Assembly: GCA_900549015.1 (NCBI GenBank)
Contig: URMH01000016.1
Location: forward strand, 1 to 54,252
Source: an uncultured Blautia sp.
Lineage (GTDB): Bacteria; Bacillota; Clostridia; Lachnospirales; Lachnospiraceae
Direction of reading: 5' to 3'
DNA: 54,252 nucleotides
The translations under genes were made by a program, and so were the position numbers. How positions within the stretch are numbered: position 1 is the first letter of the stretch; every line of letters starts with the position of its first letter. The notes under the pieces are model-generated. The model was not told the DNA's origin. It saw nothing but the letters and a program-made list of their open reading frames with translations, and ran no database searches. Positions 42,546 through 51,000 of the stretch are shown piece by piece.

Positions 42546-44201
42546 ATGATGAATGCAGGAAAATATAAAAGACAATACCATATGCCGCCGGTAAAATGTA
42601 TGAAATGGGCGGAAAAAGAGTATGTGGACAAAGCACCGATCTGGTGTTCCGTTGACCTCAGAGACGGAAATCAGGCTCTTGTGATCCCTATGAGTCTGGA
42701 ACAGAAAATTGAATTTTTTAAATTGCTTGTGGAAATTGGATTTAAGGAAATCGAAGTGGGATTCCCGGCTGCATCGGAGACAGAGTATGTATTTCTCCGC
42801 ACTCTGATCGAGCAGAATTTAATTCCGGAAGATGTGACCATACAGGTTCTCACACAGGCGAGAGAGCACATTATCCGCAAGACTTTTGAGGCGGTAAAAG
42901 GCGCGCCAAAAGCCATTGTTCATGTATATAATTCTACCTCTGTGGCACAGAGAGAGCAGGTGTTTAAAAAATCAAAAGAGGAAATTTTAAAAATTGCAGT
43001 GGAGGGAGCGGCTCTTCTGAAAAAACTGGCAGCAGAGACAGAAGGAAACTTCCAGTTTGAGTACAGTCCAGAGAGCTTTACAGGAACGGAGCCGGAATAT
43101 GCGCTTGAAGTGTGTAACGCTGTTCTTGATGTGTGGCAGCCCACGCCGGAAAATAAGTGCATCATTAATCTTCCGGTTACGGTACAGCATTCCATGCCGC
43201 ATGTTTATGCAAGCCAGATTGAATATATGTGCGAAAATATGAAATACAGAGAAAACGTGATTGTGTCTCTTCACCCTCATAACGACCGTGGCTGCGGAGT
43301 GGCAGATTCTGAGATGGGACTTCTTGCAGGCGCAGACCGTATTGAAGGAACACTTTTTGGGAATGGAGAACGCACAGGAAACGTGGATATCGTAACTCTT
43401 GGAATGAATATGTATTCCCAAGGTGTTGAGCCAAATCTTGATTTTTCCAATATGCCGCATATCTGTGAGGTTTACGAAAACTGCACGGGAATGAAAGTAG
43501 ATGAGAGAAGTCCGTACAGCGGAGCTCTTGTTTTCGCAGCTTTTTCCGGCTCTCATCAGGATGCCATTGCAAAAGGAATGCACTGGAGAGAGGAAAAGGA
43601 TATGAACCACTGGAATGTTCCCTATCTGCCCATTGACCCTACAGATGTAGGAAGAAATTATGACGCGGATGTGATCCGTATTAACAGTCAGTCTGGAAAG
43701 GGCGGCGTTGGATATATTCTGGAGACAAAATTCGGTCTGAACCTTCCTGCAAAAATGCGGGAGGCTATGGGATATGCGGCGAAGGCAGTGTCTGACCACA
43801 GCCATAAAGAACTTCACCCGGATGAAATTTTCAGCCTGTTTAAAAAGACATTTGAAAATACAAAAGAGCCGTATGAGATCCTGGAGGTGCATTTCCAGCA
43901 GAAGGAGGGAGGGATTACTACTCAGGTAACTTCTTCTTTTAACGGTAAAGTTACAGTGACAGAGGCAAAGGGAAACGGACGTCTTGACGCAGTAAGCAAT
44001 GCACTGAAAAAGACTTATGAGCTGAAATACCAGCTGGAGACTTATCAGGAACATGCCCTTGAGGAAAGCTCCAGTTCCCGTGCGATCGCCTATGTGGGAA
44101 TCCGCAAGCCGGACGGAACAATGGCGTGGGGCGCAGGCGTTCACGCAGATATTATCCATGCTTCCATTGATGCTCTGGTAGCCTCCATTAATAATCGGTA
44201 G
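42546..44201 (+). CDS. leuA: 2-isopropylmalate synthase
   Basis: A 551-residue enzyme condensing acetyl-CoA and 2-ketoisovalerate, first step of leucine synthesis. SVDLRDGNQAL near residue 32 holds the metal aspartate, and SLHPHNDRGCG near 238 the metal histidines. The C-terminal leucine-binding LeuA dimer domain covers about residues 430-550. The length fits the long (alpha-proteobacterial/actinobacterial-like) LeuA type. ATG at 42546 has GGAGG eight bases before it, so the upstream ATG at 42531, inside the ribosome site, is rejected. Controlled by the leucine T-box and probably by leucine feedback. Confidence 0.94.
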   Translation: MMNAGKYKRQYHMPPVKCMKWAEKEYVDKAPIWCSVDLRDGNQALVIPMSLEQKIEFFKLLVEIGFKEIEVGFPAASETEYVFLRTLIEQNLIPEDVTIQVLTQAREHIIRKTFEAVKGAPKAIVHVYNSTSVAQREQVFKKSKEEILKIAVEGAALLKKLAAETEGNFQFEYSPESFTGTEPEYALEVCNAVLDVWQPTPENKCIINLPVTVQHSMPHVYASQIEYMCENMKYRENVIVSLHPHNDRGCGVADSEMGLLAGADRIEGTLFGNGERTGNVDIVTLGMNMYSQGVEPNLDFSNMPHICEVYENCTGMKVDERSPYSGALVFAAFSGSHQDAIAKGMHWREEKDMNHWNVPYLPIDPTDVGRNYDADVIRINSQSGKGGVGYILETKFGLNLPAKMREAMGYAAKAVSDHSHKELHPDEIFSLFKKTFENTKEPYEILEVHFQQKEGGITTQVTSSFNGKVTVTEAKGNGRLDAVSNALKKTYELKYQLETYQEHALEESSSSRAIAYVGIRKPDGTMAWGAGVHADIIHASIDALVASINNR

Positions 44202-44278
44202 AACTTTGTTGGGATTTGTCAGACGCCGTTTTATTGATGAAAATCCTGTTGTAAGAACACGAACAAATATTCTTGACC

Positions 44279-44334
44279 TTCCCTGCAGTATCTGTCTATA
44301 ATAAATAGGTACGCAGGGAATTCCTTTTATTTTT
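44279..44334 (+). terminator. Terminator of leuA
   Basis: TTCCCTGC pairs with GCAGGGAA across a loop of about 25 bases, followed by TTCCTTTTATTTTT. The segment also contains TTGACC (44273-44278) and TATAAT (44297-44302) with an 18-base spacer, a possible promoter. The rest of the 44202-44465 gap is A-rich. Confidence 0.6.
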
Positions 44335-44356
44335 ACGAAAAAAAAAGAAAAAAACC

Positions 44357-44385
44357 TTGACAGAAAGGGGTATATTAAATATAAT
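44357..44385 (+). promoter_or_regulatory. Consensus promoter of the SleB-like gene
   Basis: TTGACA (44357-44362), 17 bases, TATAAT (44380-44385): a perfect sigma-A promoter. Its form argues for vegetative expression rather than only in the forespore. Confidence 0.85.
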
Positions 44386-44465
44386 TTTCTCATACATTAC
44401 AAAAATGTTACAAAATAAAGAAAAAACGAAAGAAAACTATAATAAAAATGCAAGGAATAAAGGGT

Positions 44466-45350
44466 ATGAAAGAAAAGAGAAAAAATGTGAATCTTACAGA
44501 AAGAGAAAAGAAGGGAGTCTTCCCGGGATATTCCATACGCAGCTTCACCGTTCTTACAGCCTGGGCATTTCTGACCGTTGCTATTATAATCGTTTGCAAT
44601 GTGTTTCCTCCTGATCTCAGAAGTCAGGTGTATGCGGCTTCTGACACGGAAAAAGAGGAGGAGCCATATCTTCCTTCCGGAATAGCGGGAGTGGTATCCG
44701 GTGTAAGAGAGACTCCGGCTCCGGGAAGTACGATAAACAGGATTGGTACATCTTGTGAAGAAGTTATGGTGGGACAGAGAGTAAAGCACATTGAAGAAGG
44801 AGCTGTGGCGTTGGATGTAAGCGCCTCTATGGAAAATACCATTGATAATTTCAGTTCCAGGGCAATCAGCTATGCACAGACACCGAAAATGATGTCCGAT
44901 GAGGATTATGACACACTGCTTCGTATTGTGGAGGCAGAAGCCGGTACAGAAGATATTAAAGGGAGAACTTTGATTGCGAATGTGATTATGAACCGTGTAA
45001 AACATGAAGGATTTCCTGACAGCGTATCTGAAGTTGTGTGGGAATATGTAAACGGAGTTCCTCAGTTTTCTCCTGTATACGACGGCAGAATCAATGAAGT
45101 GACCGTGACAGAGGAAACAAAAGAGGCGGTAAAACAGGCGCTGGAAGGCGTGGATTATTCAGAGGGAGCTTTGTTTTTTATTCAGAAATCAGCAGCAGAG
45201 AAACATAATGTTGCCTGGTTTGAAAAAGATCTGAAGCGTCTTTTTAAATATGGAGTACATGAATTTTACACTTATCCGGAAGAGGGAGAAGAGCCGGCAG
45301 AGGGACAGGAGACACGTTCTTCCGTATCTGAGCTGGTAGCTATGAAATAA
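44466..45350 (+). CDS. SleB-type cell wall hydrolase
   Basis: A 294-residue secreted or membrane-anchored protein. One hydrophobic segment lies near residues 30-50. A low-complexity acidic linker follows, then a Hydrolase_2 (SleB/CwlJ-like) domain at about 160-275 with LRIVEAEAGTEDIKGRTLIA; its glutamates are the probable catalytic residues of a lytic transglycosylase or muramidase. The PG-binding domain of SleB is missing. ATG at 44466 is chosen because the only purine-rich site (AAGGAATAAAGG) lies in front of it, not of ATG at 44448. Role in cortex lysis or cell wall turnover is inferred. Confidence 0.83.
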   Translation: MKEKRKNVNLTEREKKGVFPGYSIRSFTVLTAWAFLTVAIIIVCNVFPPDLRSQVYAASDTEKEEEPYLPSGIAGVVSGVRETPAPGSTINRIGTSCEEVMVGQRVKHIEEGAVALDVSASMENTIDNFSSRAISYAQTPKMMSDEDYDTLLRIVEAEAGTEDIKGRTLIANVIMNRVKHEGFPDSVSEVVWEYVNGVPQFSPVYDGRINEVTVTEETKEAVKQALEGVDYSEGALFFIQKSAAEKHNVAWFEKDLKRLFKYGVHEFYTYPEEGEEPAEGQETRSSVSELVAMK

Positions 45351-45360
45351 TTTAAGGGGA

Positions 45361-45402
45361 AAAGACAGGAGCGTATTTACAGAATATGTTTCCTGTCTTT
45401 TT
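45361..45402 (+). terminator. Terminator after the SleB-like gene
   Basis: AAAGACAGGA (45361-45370) pairs with TCCTGTCTTT (45391-45400), followed by TT and a loose T run. Confidence 0.72.
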
Positions 45403-45518
45403 GCTTTCGCAGCCTATTTTTTAACCGGTGAATACTTTTTTGTAATTTAGTGTGGTATTTTGTGAAAGAGCATGGTATAATGAAACACACTGAAAAACAG
45501 AAAAGAAAGGCGGGAATC

Positions 45519-47012
45519 ATGGTGGAGGTTTTATATAAAAGTACAAGAGGAACAGAAAAGGGAATTACGGCTTCATCTGCAATTTTAAAGGGACTCTCTT
45601 CAGATGGAGGGCTGTTTGTGCCGGAAGTGATTCCAAAGCTTGATATACCTGTGGAAGAGCTTGCGAAAATGTCCTATCAGGAAGTGGCGTTTGAAGTAAT
45701 GAGCCGCTTTTTTACAGATTTTACAGAGGAAGAACTGAAAAGCTGTATTGAGAAGGCATATGATTCCAAATTTGACACAGAAAAAATTGCGCCTGTCCGA
45801 AAAGCAGACGGAAAATATTATCTGGAGCTGTTTCACGGAGCTACCATTGCCTTTAAGGATATGGCGCTTTCAATCCTGCCCCATCTTATGACAACGGCAG
45901 CAGGAAAAAATCATATAGAAAATGAGATCGTGATTTTAACCGCGACATCAGGAGATACGGGAAAAGCGGCTATGGCAGGCTTTGCAGATGTTCCCGGAAC
46001 AAAAATCATTGTATTTTATCCAAAGAACGGCGTCAGTCCTGTGCAGGAAAAACAGATGGTGACACAAAAGGGACAGAATACATACGTTGTGGGAATTACC
46101 GGAAATTTTGATGATGCCCAGACGGCTGTCAAAAAAATGTTTAATGACCAGGAGATGAAAGAAACGCTTCACAAAGCGGGATTTCAGTTTTCTTCTGCCA
46201 ATTCCATCAACATCGGAAGACTGGTTCCTCAGATCGTATATTATGTGTATGCCTACGCTTCTCTTGTGGGAGAGGGAAGCCTTCAGAACGGGGAAAAAGT
46301 AAATATCGCAGTTCCAACAGGGAATTTCGGAAATATACTTGCCGCGTTCTATGCAAAAGAAATGGGACTTCCTGTAAATAAACTGATCTGTGCTTCCAAT
46401 GAAAATAAGGTTCTGTATGATTTCTTTTCTACAGGAACGTATGACAGAAGAAGAGAGTTTATCCTTACAAACTCTCCGTCTATGGATATTTTAATTTCCA
46501 GCAACCTGGAGCGTTTGATTTACCAGATTGCAGGAGAGGATGCCTCTGTGTGCAGAAAGCTTATGGAAGAGCTATTGTCAGGCGGTTCTTATACCATAAC
46601 AGAAAAAATGCGGGAAGCGCTCGTAGATTTTTATGGAAATTACTGTACAGAAGAGGAGACAGCAGAAACGATTCATCATGTATATAAGGAAAGCGGCTAT
46701 ATCCTGGATACACACACAGCGGTTGCCTCAGGTGTATATGAAAAATACAGAAAGGATTCGGGAGATGATACACCGGTTATCATCGCTTCTACGGCAAGTC
46801 CGTATAAATTTGCAAGAAGCGTGATGGGGGCAGTGACAGAACTTTCCGGGGAGGAAGAAGATTTTGCTTTGATTGATCGTCTCTGTGACATTTCAGGGGT
46901 TCCTGTTCCGAGAGCGGTGGAGGAAATTCGTACAGCCCCTGTTCTTCATAATTGTGTAGTGGAGGCTTCGGATATGCCTCAAACTGTTCTTTCTATTTTG
47001 AAAATAAAATAA
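45519..47012 (+). CDS. thrC: Threonine synthase
   Basis: A 497-residue fold-type II PLP enzyme converting O-phosphohomoserine to threonine and phosphate. The N-terminal YKSTRG and the PLP lysine in LFHGATIAFKDMALS near residue 110 are clear, as are TSGDTGKAAMAGF near 148 and VPTGNFGNILAAFYAKEM near 265. ATG at 45519 has AAAGGCGGG before it; the longer frame from 45450 has none and adds non-homologous residues. A TATAAT at 45476-45481 lies 38 bases before the start. Confidence 0.93.
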   Translation: MVEVLYKSTRGTEKGITASSAILKGLSSDGGLFVPEVIPKLDIPVEELAKMSYQEVAFEVMSRFFTDFTEEELKSCIEKAYDSKFDTEKIAPVRKADGKYYLELFHGATIAFKDMALSILPHLMTTAAGKNHIENEIVILTATSGDTGKAAMAGFADVPGTKIIVFYPKNGVSPVQEKQMVTQKGQNTYVVGITGNFDDAQTAVKKMFNDQEMKETLHKAGFQFSSANSINIGRLVPQIVYYVYAYASLVGEGSLQNGEKVNIAVPTGNFGNILAAFYAKEMGLPVNKLICASNENKVLYDFFSTGTYDRRREFILTNSPSMDILISSNLERLIYQIAGEDASVCRKLMEELLSGGSYTITEKMREALVDFYGNYCTEEETAETIHHVYKESGYILDTHTAVASGVYEKYRKDSGDDTPVIIASTASPYKFARSVMGAVTELSGEEEDFALIDRLCDISGVPVPRAVEEIRTAPVLHNCVVEASDMPQTVLSILKIK

Positions 47013-47030
47013 AAAAATCTGTATTTTCTG

Positions 47031-47059
47031 TTGAAAAACAACATACACTAGAGTATAAT
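47031..47059 (+). promoter_or_regulatory. Promoter of 6S RNA
   Basis: TTGAAA (47031-47036), 17 bases, TATAAT (47054-47059), directly before the RNA gene. Confidence 0.8.
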
Positions 47060-47065
47060 AAAGGG

Positions 47066-47255
47066 CAGAAAAGGAAAACCTGGAATGTGCGACCCCCCTT
47101 TTATTTTTGAACCTACATTGACATCATGGGAATCCAACATCGCATGCCGGATGTCAGGCCTCTCGTCGTGGAAGGCAGAAGGTATGTTGAGGATACCCAC
47201 CTAGCTTAGGCTAGGCGTCAAAAGAAAGGGAACGGCATTCTGGGACTGCTGAAAA
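47066..47255 (+). ncRNA. ssrS: 6S RNA (SsrS), Firmicutes type
   Basis: No protein frame, own promoter and own terminator. The ends pair as a long closing stem (CCTGGAATG at 47079-47087 with CATTCTGGG at 47237-47245). The interior carries segments typical of clostridial 6S RNA: TGCGACC near the 5' side, GAACCTACATTGACATCATGGGAA, CAGGCCTCTCG and GGATACCCACCT. 6S RNA mimics an open promoter and binds vegetative RNA polymerase. The call is from memory of the family, not from a covariance search. Confidence 0.72.
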
Positions 47256-47259
47256 AATA

Positions 47260-47284
47260 AGAGCCTGCAGGCTCTTTTCTTTTA
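47260..47284 (+). terminator. Terminator of 6S RNA
   Basis: AAGAGCC-TGCA-GGCTCTT followed by TTCTTTT; a stable short stem. Confidence 0.82.
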
Positions 47285-47319
47285 CATATACATAAAACCA
47301 ACAGAGGAGGAGATAAGAA

Positions 47320-48378
47320 ATGAGCGTTTCAGAAAGAAAGTTTGGAGAACTTTCTACAGGAGAGGAAATTTCCATTTATCGTTTGGAGAATAAATCAGGT
47401 GCATATGCGGAGGTTTCACAGTTTGGTGCGATTCTCGTAAAATTATGTGTGCCGGACAGAGACGGAAAGCTTACTGATGTTGTGCTCGGATATGACAATG
47501 TGGAACAGTACGAAGAAAACGGTTGTTTTTTCGGAGCTACCATCGGGCGGAGCGGAAACCGTATTGCGGGAGCGAAATTTTCGATTATGGGGAAAGAAGT
47601 GGTTCTTCCGCAAAATGAAAATGAAAATAATTTACACAGCGGTCCCAATGGATTTGAGAAAAAGATCTGGTCTGTTCTCGCTCTTTCACAGGAGAAAAAC
47701 AGCATTACGTTTTCAAGAATCAGTCCGGACGGAGAGAATGGCTTTCCTGGAGAGTTTCGCGTTTCTGTGAAGTATGAATTTACAGAGGAAAATGAACTGA
47801 GAATTGTTTACAGCGGAATCTGTGATGAGGATACGGTTGCCAATATGACAAACCATTCTTACTTTAACCTTGCGGGAGAAGGAAGAGGCGACGTTTTAAA
47901 TCAGAAACTCTGTATTTATGCACATGCGTATAATCCGGTATGCGACAGCCACTCGATTCCGACAGGGGAAAATGCGTCTGTAGAGGGAACGCCTATGGAT
48001 TTCCTGAAAATGAAGGAAATTGGACAGGACATTGATGCGGACTTTGAACAGCTTCAGTTTACTGGCGGATATGACCATAACTTTGTGACGGATAATTACG
48101 CGCCTGGAAATGTGCGCCGCATTGCTGAGGCTTACTGTGAGGAGACAGGCATTGCCATGAGTGTTTCCACAGATTGTCCTGGCGTACAGTTTTATGCCGG
48201 CAATTTTATTGAAAATGAAGCAGGCAAAAACGGACATACGTACGGCAAACGGGACGGTTTCTGTCTGGAGACGCAAGCAGAGCCTAACGCAGTCAACGAA
48301 GAAGCGTTCCATTCTCCAATCCTGGAGACAGGAGAGATATATCATTCTGTGACGGCATATCGTTTTTACATAAAATAA
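47320..48378 (+). CDS. galM: Aldose 1-epimerase (galactose mutarotase)
   Basis: A 352-residue cytoplasmic beta-sandwich enzyme interconverting alpha and beta anomers of galactose or other aldoses. NENNLHSGPNGFEK near residue 105 holds the first histidine. TNHSYFNLAGEG near 178 holds the catalytic histidine, and a C-terminal FCLETQAEPNA near 315 the catalytic glutamate. GGAGGAG precedes ATG. No other sugar gene is near, so its pathway (galactose or another sugar) is unknown. Confidence 0.92.
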   Translation: MSVSERKFGELSTGEEISIYRLENKSGAYAEVSQFGAILVKLCVPDRDGKLTDVVLGYDNVEQYEENGCFFGATIGRSGNRIAGAKFSIMGKEVVLPQNENENNLHSGPNGFEKKIWSVLALSQEKNSITFSRISPDGENGFPGEFRVSVKYEFTEENELRIVYSGICDEDTVANMTNHSYFNLAGEGRGDVLNQKLCIYAHAYNPVCDSHSIPTGENASVEGTPMDFLKMKEIGQDIDADFEQLQFTGGYDHNFVTDNYAPGNVRRIAEAYCEETGIAMSVSTDCPGVQFYAGNFIENEAGKNGHTYGKRDGFCLETQAEPNAVNEEAFHSPILETGEIYHSVTAYRFYIK

Positions 48379-48402
48379 GCAGACGAAAAGAGGCATATAA
48401 GG

Positions 48403-48449
48403 TCTGGTTTCCTTCATACAATATATTATGAAGAAAACCAGATTTTTTT
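48403..48449 (+). terminator. Terminator overlapping the start of the SpoIID-domain gene
   Basis: TCTGGTTT (48403-48410) plus TTCAT (48413-48417) pair with ATGAA (48428-48432) plus AAACCAGA (48435-48442), then seven T. It terminates galM, but its 3' arm is the first codons of the next gene, including the ATG. Confidence 0.75.
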
Positions 48450-49594
48450 ATGGAATTTTAATCTTTCTTTTATGGGGGTTTCTCCTTGATACAGCGTATG
48501 CCATGAACACAGAGAAGGAGGAACCGCTTATCCGGGTGCTGATCATGGATTCAGAACACCGGTCTTACTATCACCAGAGCGTGAGCCTTATATGGCAGGG
48601 ACAGGAGTATGTTTTTAACGGGGAAAGCTGCGGGGAGGAAGCATTAAGCTGTACGTTTGAAGGGGGAACGGAAGGGATTCAGATTTCTTCTGTGCAGAGA
48701 GAACAGGGGGCGCCGATTTACAGGGGAAGTATAAAAATCACAAAAAAGCCGGAGGGATTTCTCGTTGTAAATACGCTTCCGTTGGAAATGTATCTGGAAG
48801 CAGTTGTCCCAAGTGAAATGCCTTCTTCTTATCCTCTGGAGGCATTAAAGGCGCAGGCGGTCTGTGCCAGAACATACGCGTGGAAGCAGCTGAAAGAAAA
48901 GAAGCTGGAGGCCTACGGTGCAGATGTGGACGACAGTGTGAATTTTCAGGTGTATAACAACATCGGGCCGGAGGAAAGCACAACACAGGCAGTAGAGGAA
49001 ACAAAAGGAAGGATTTTAAGCCAGAATGGCAAACCAATAGAGGCGTATTATTTTTCAACCTCAGCAGGAGTGACGAGTACAGATGAGATATGGGGAGCGG
49101 AAAATGCGGCTCCGTATTTAAAAAGCGTTGACTGCGGATTTGATTCGGAGGAGCCCTGGAGAACGTGGGAGACAGAAGTTTCCAGGGAAGTCATAGAGCA
49201 GCGGGCACAAAATATAGAGGGGTGCGAAGGAAGCATCACAGGTCTTGAGGTGACAGGAAAAAGTGAGAGCGGCGCAGCGACAAGGCTCCGCGTTCATACG
49301 GAAGGAGGAGACGGCGAGGTTGTAAATGAATATGAGATACGTTCGTTTCTTGCTCCGGATAAAGAAATTTTTGCGGGAAAAGAGAAAGAAAAGAAAAAAG
49401 GAGGCAGCCTTCTTCCGAGCGCGTATTTTTCTCTGGAGGAAACGGAAGATGGATTTCTTATCTGCGGAGGCGGCTATGGGCACGGCGTTGGCATGAGCCA
49501 GACAGCAGCAGGAACAATGGCAGAGGAGGGGTATACCTGGGAAGAAATTCTTCTGTATTTTTTCCGGGATGTAGAGATCAGCCAGGCAGGGTAA
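48428..49594 (+). CDS. SpoIID/LytB-domain protein, probably exported
   Basis: A 388-residue protein with a signal peptide (residues 1-25, MKKTRFF then a hydrophobic core ending at AYAMNTEKE). The SpoIID domain (about 105-250) has VVPSEMPSSYPLEALKAQA near residue 120; the glutamate there is catalytic in B. subtilis SpoIID, a lytic transglycosylase acting on peptidoglycan during engulfment. The C-terminus has CGGGYGHGVGMSQTAA near 345, also family-typical. The start ATG is inside the arm of a terminator hairpin and has no ribosome site directly before it, so the start or its translation is unusual. Confidence 0.85.
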   Translation: MKKTRFFYGILIFLLWGFLLDTAYAMNTEKEEPLIRVLIMDSEHRSYYHQSVSLIWQGQEYVFNGESCGEEALSCTFEGGTEGIQISSVQREQGAPIYRGSIKITKKPEGFLVVNTLPLEMYLEAVVPSEMPSSYPLEALKAQAVCARTYAWKQLKEKKLEAYGADVDDSVNFQVYNNIGPEESTTQAVEETKGRILSQNGKPIEAYYFSTSAGVTSTDEIWGAENAAPYLKSVDCGFDSEEPWRTWETEVSREVIEQRAQNIEGCEGSITGLEVTGKSESGAATRLRVHTEGGDGEVVNEYEIRSFLAPDKEIFAGKEKEKKKGGSLLPSAYFSLEETEDGFLICGGGYGHGVGMSQTAAGTMAEEGYTWEEILLYFFRDVEISQAG

Positions 49595-49670
49595 CGCTTG
49601 TCAGAACAGAGGAATCATGGTATGATACAGACGGAGAGGAGCTTTAAGCGCGTAATGCAGGAGTTTGAAA

Positions 49671-50576
49671 ATGAAAGAGAAAAAAGAAAAACATAGTCTT
49701 ATAAAAAGGCTTTTGGGATTTATAGAAAGAGTGAAGAGGGATCATATCGGGGCGTATGCGGCACAGTCTGCATACTTCCTTATTATGTCCTTTATTCCCT
49801 TTGTACTTTTTCTTACTACGCTGATACGGTATACCCCGCTTACATATAACACAATGCGGGACGCCATTATCGGATTTGTTCCTCAGAATCTTCAGAGTTT
49901 TGTGTTGGATATAGTGGCAGATGTTTACAGGCGAAGTTCTGCTATTGTTCCCATCTCGGCAGTGATCGCCCTGTGGTCTGCGGGAAAAGGACTTCAGTCC
50001 ATGACAAATGGACTGAACACCATCTATCATGTGAAGGAGACACGTAACTGGCTGATTACCAGAATATACGCCGTATTTTATACACTTTTATTTGTGATAG
50101 CGCTGATTGTCAGTTTGATTCTTCTTGTGCTTGGAAACGGCATTCAGTCAATGGCTTCAAAGTACGTGCCTTTTCTGGGACGGATTATCGCAAGAGTTTT
50201 GGGGGCAAGAACATTTCTTGTGTTCAGCGTTTTGTTCCTTGTGTTCCTTGTTCTTTACAAGGTGCTTCCAAACCGAAAAGCTACGTTTAAAAGTCAGGTT
50301 CCGGGAGCCTTTATTACAGCTGTTGCCTGGTCTGCTTTTTCCTACTTTTTTTCTTTGTATTTTGAGATTTTTCCCGGTTTCAGTAATACATATGGAAATC
50401 TTACCGCTTTGATTCTTGTGATGCTCTGGATGTATGTGTGTATGAATCTGATGCTTTACGGAGCAGAGATAAACGCATATTTTGAGACGGAGTTTCGAAA
50501 AGCCCAGGCTTCTGTGAGGGATATGTTAAACAGAGAAAGAGGAAAAGAGGATGAAAAAGGGCTTGACACAAAATAA
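49671..50576 (+). CDS. YihY/virulence factor BrkB family membrane protein
   Basis: A 301-residue protein of the YihY (UPF0761) family with six hydrophobic helices. Family-typical features are AYAAQSAYFLIMSFIPFVLF near residue 30, a polar ALWSAGKGLQSM near 105, and NTYGNLTALILVMLWMYVCM near 240. The exact role is unknown; the family was once mistaken for ribonuclease BN. ATG at 49671 is chosen because CAGGAG lies seven bases before it; the TTG at 49665 is too near that site. The promoter of the pheS leader overlaps its end. Confidence 0.85.
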   Translation: MKEKKEKHSLIKRLLGFIERVKRDHIGAYAAQSAYFLIMSFIPFVLFLTTLIRYTPLTYNTMRDAIIGFVPQNLQSFVLDIVADVYRRSSAIVPISAVIALWSAGKGLQSMTNGLNTIYHVKETRNWLITRIYAVFYTLLFVIALIVSLILLVLGNGIQSMASKYVPFLGRIIARVLGARTFLVFSVLFLVFLVLYKVLPNRKATFKSQVPGAFITAVAWSAFSYFFSLYFEIFPGFSNTYGNLTALILVMLWMYVCMNLMLYGAEINAYFETEFRKAQASVRDMLNRERGKEDEKGLDTK

Positions 50577-50591
50577 TTGTTGTGGCATAGT
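50563..50591 (+). promoter_or_regulatory. Promoter of the pheS leader
   Basis: TTGACA (50563-50568), 17 bases, CATAGT (50586-50591), overlapping the last codons of the YihY gene. Confidence 0.7.
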
Positions 50592-50597
50592 AAAGAG

Positions 50598-50846
50598 TGA
50601 AAATCAGATAAACAAAGGCTTTGAAAGTGTTACAGAGGATTATTTTCTATCAGAGAGAGGAAGTCATCGGCTGAAAGCTTCCTTGAGTTCAGATAATTCT
50701 TGAATTTCCCACTGGAGCTGCATTTCTGAACTGATAGTAGGAAATGACGATACTGTGCGTTAAACAGACAGAGAGCCTGCTTTTTAAGCGGGAATCAGGG
50801 TGGTACCACGGAATGATGCTTCGTCCCTTTTTGGGACGGAGCTTTT
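50598..50846 (+). promoter_or_regulatory. Phenylalanine T-box leader of pheST with terminator
   Basis: The T-box core AGGGTGGTACCACGG is at 50797-50811. It precedes a stem GCTTCGTCCC-TTTTT-GGGACGGAGC followed by TTTTTT (50818-50848). Near 50703 the stem I part reads GAATTTCCC, where TTC fits a phenylalanine specifier codon, as expected before pheS. Uncharged tRNA-Phe would favour the antiterminator. The region between promoter and pheS holds no gene. Confidence 0.88.
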
Positions 50847-50853
50847 TTATTTA

Positions 50854-50973
50854 CCAGAGATTTTCCTGGTAAACAAAAAACGCTCCGCGCAGGAGCGCAC
50901 TGCGGCGGAAAAGAAGTATGTCGCTAAAGCGACCCGCCGCAGGCGGAGAATCCTGCGAGCAGGATTCTTTTTT
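50854..50973 (+). repeat. Chain of GC-rich palindromes inserted between T-box and pheS
   Basis: Four inverted repeats follow in ~120 bases: ACCAG/CTGGT (50854-50871), CGCTCC-GCGCA-GGAGCG (50881-50897), a composite GCGGCGG ... CCGCCGC (50902-50940) with inner GTCGC-TAAA-GCGAC, and GAATCCTGC-GA-GCAGGATTC (50948-50967) followed by TTTTTT. The last would be a strong terminator. It is not part of a usual T-box and looks like a REP/MITE-like cassette. A long frame reads through it in front of pheS but has no ribosome site and is rejected. Confidence 0.7.
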
Positions 50974-51000
50974 AATTTCACAAAAAGGAGAAATACAGTC

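Noticed and set aside
44255..44272. GAACAAATATTC as a LexA-type SOS box
   Set aside because: The right half is ATTC instead of GTTC and no SOS gene follows; a chance near-match.
50881..50973. CRISPR array
   Set aside because: The repeats are different palindromes without equal spacers; no cas genes are near.
50800..51000. Apparent 67-residue N-terminal extension of PheS read from 50800
   Set aside because: It runs through the T-box terminator and palindrome chain with no ribosome site; PheS homology and GGAG point to ATG at 51001.
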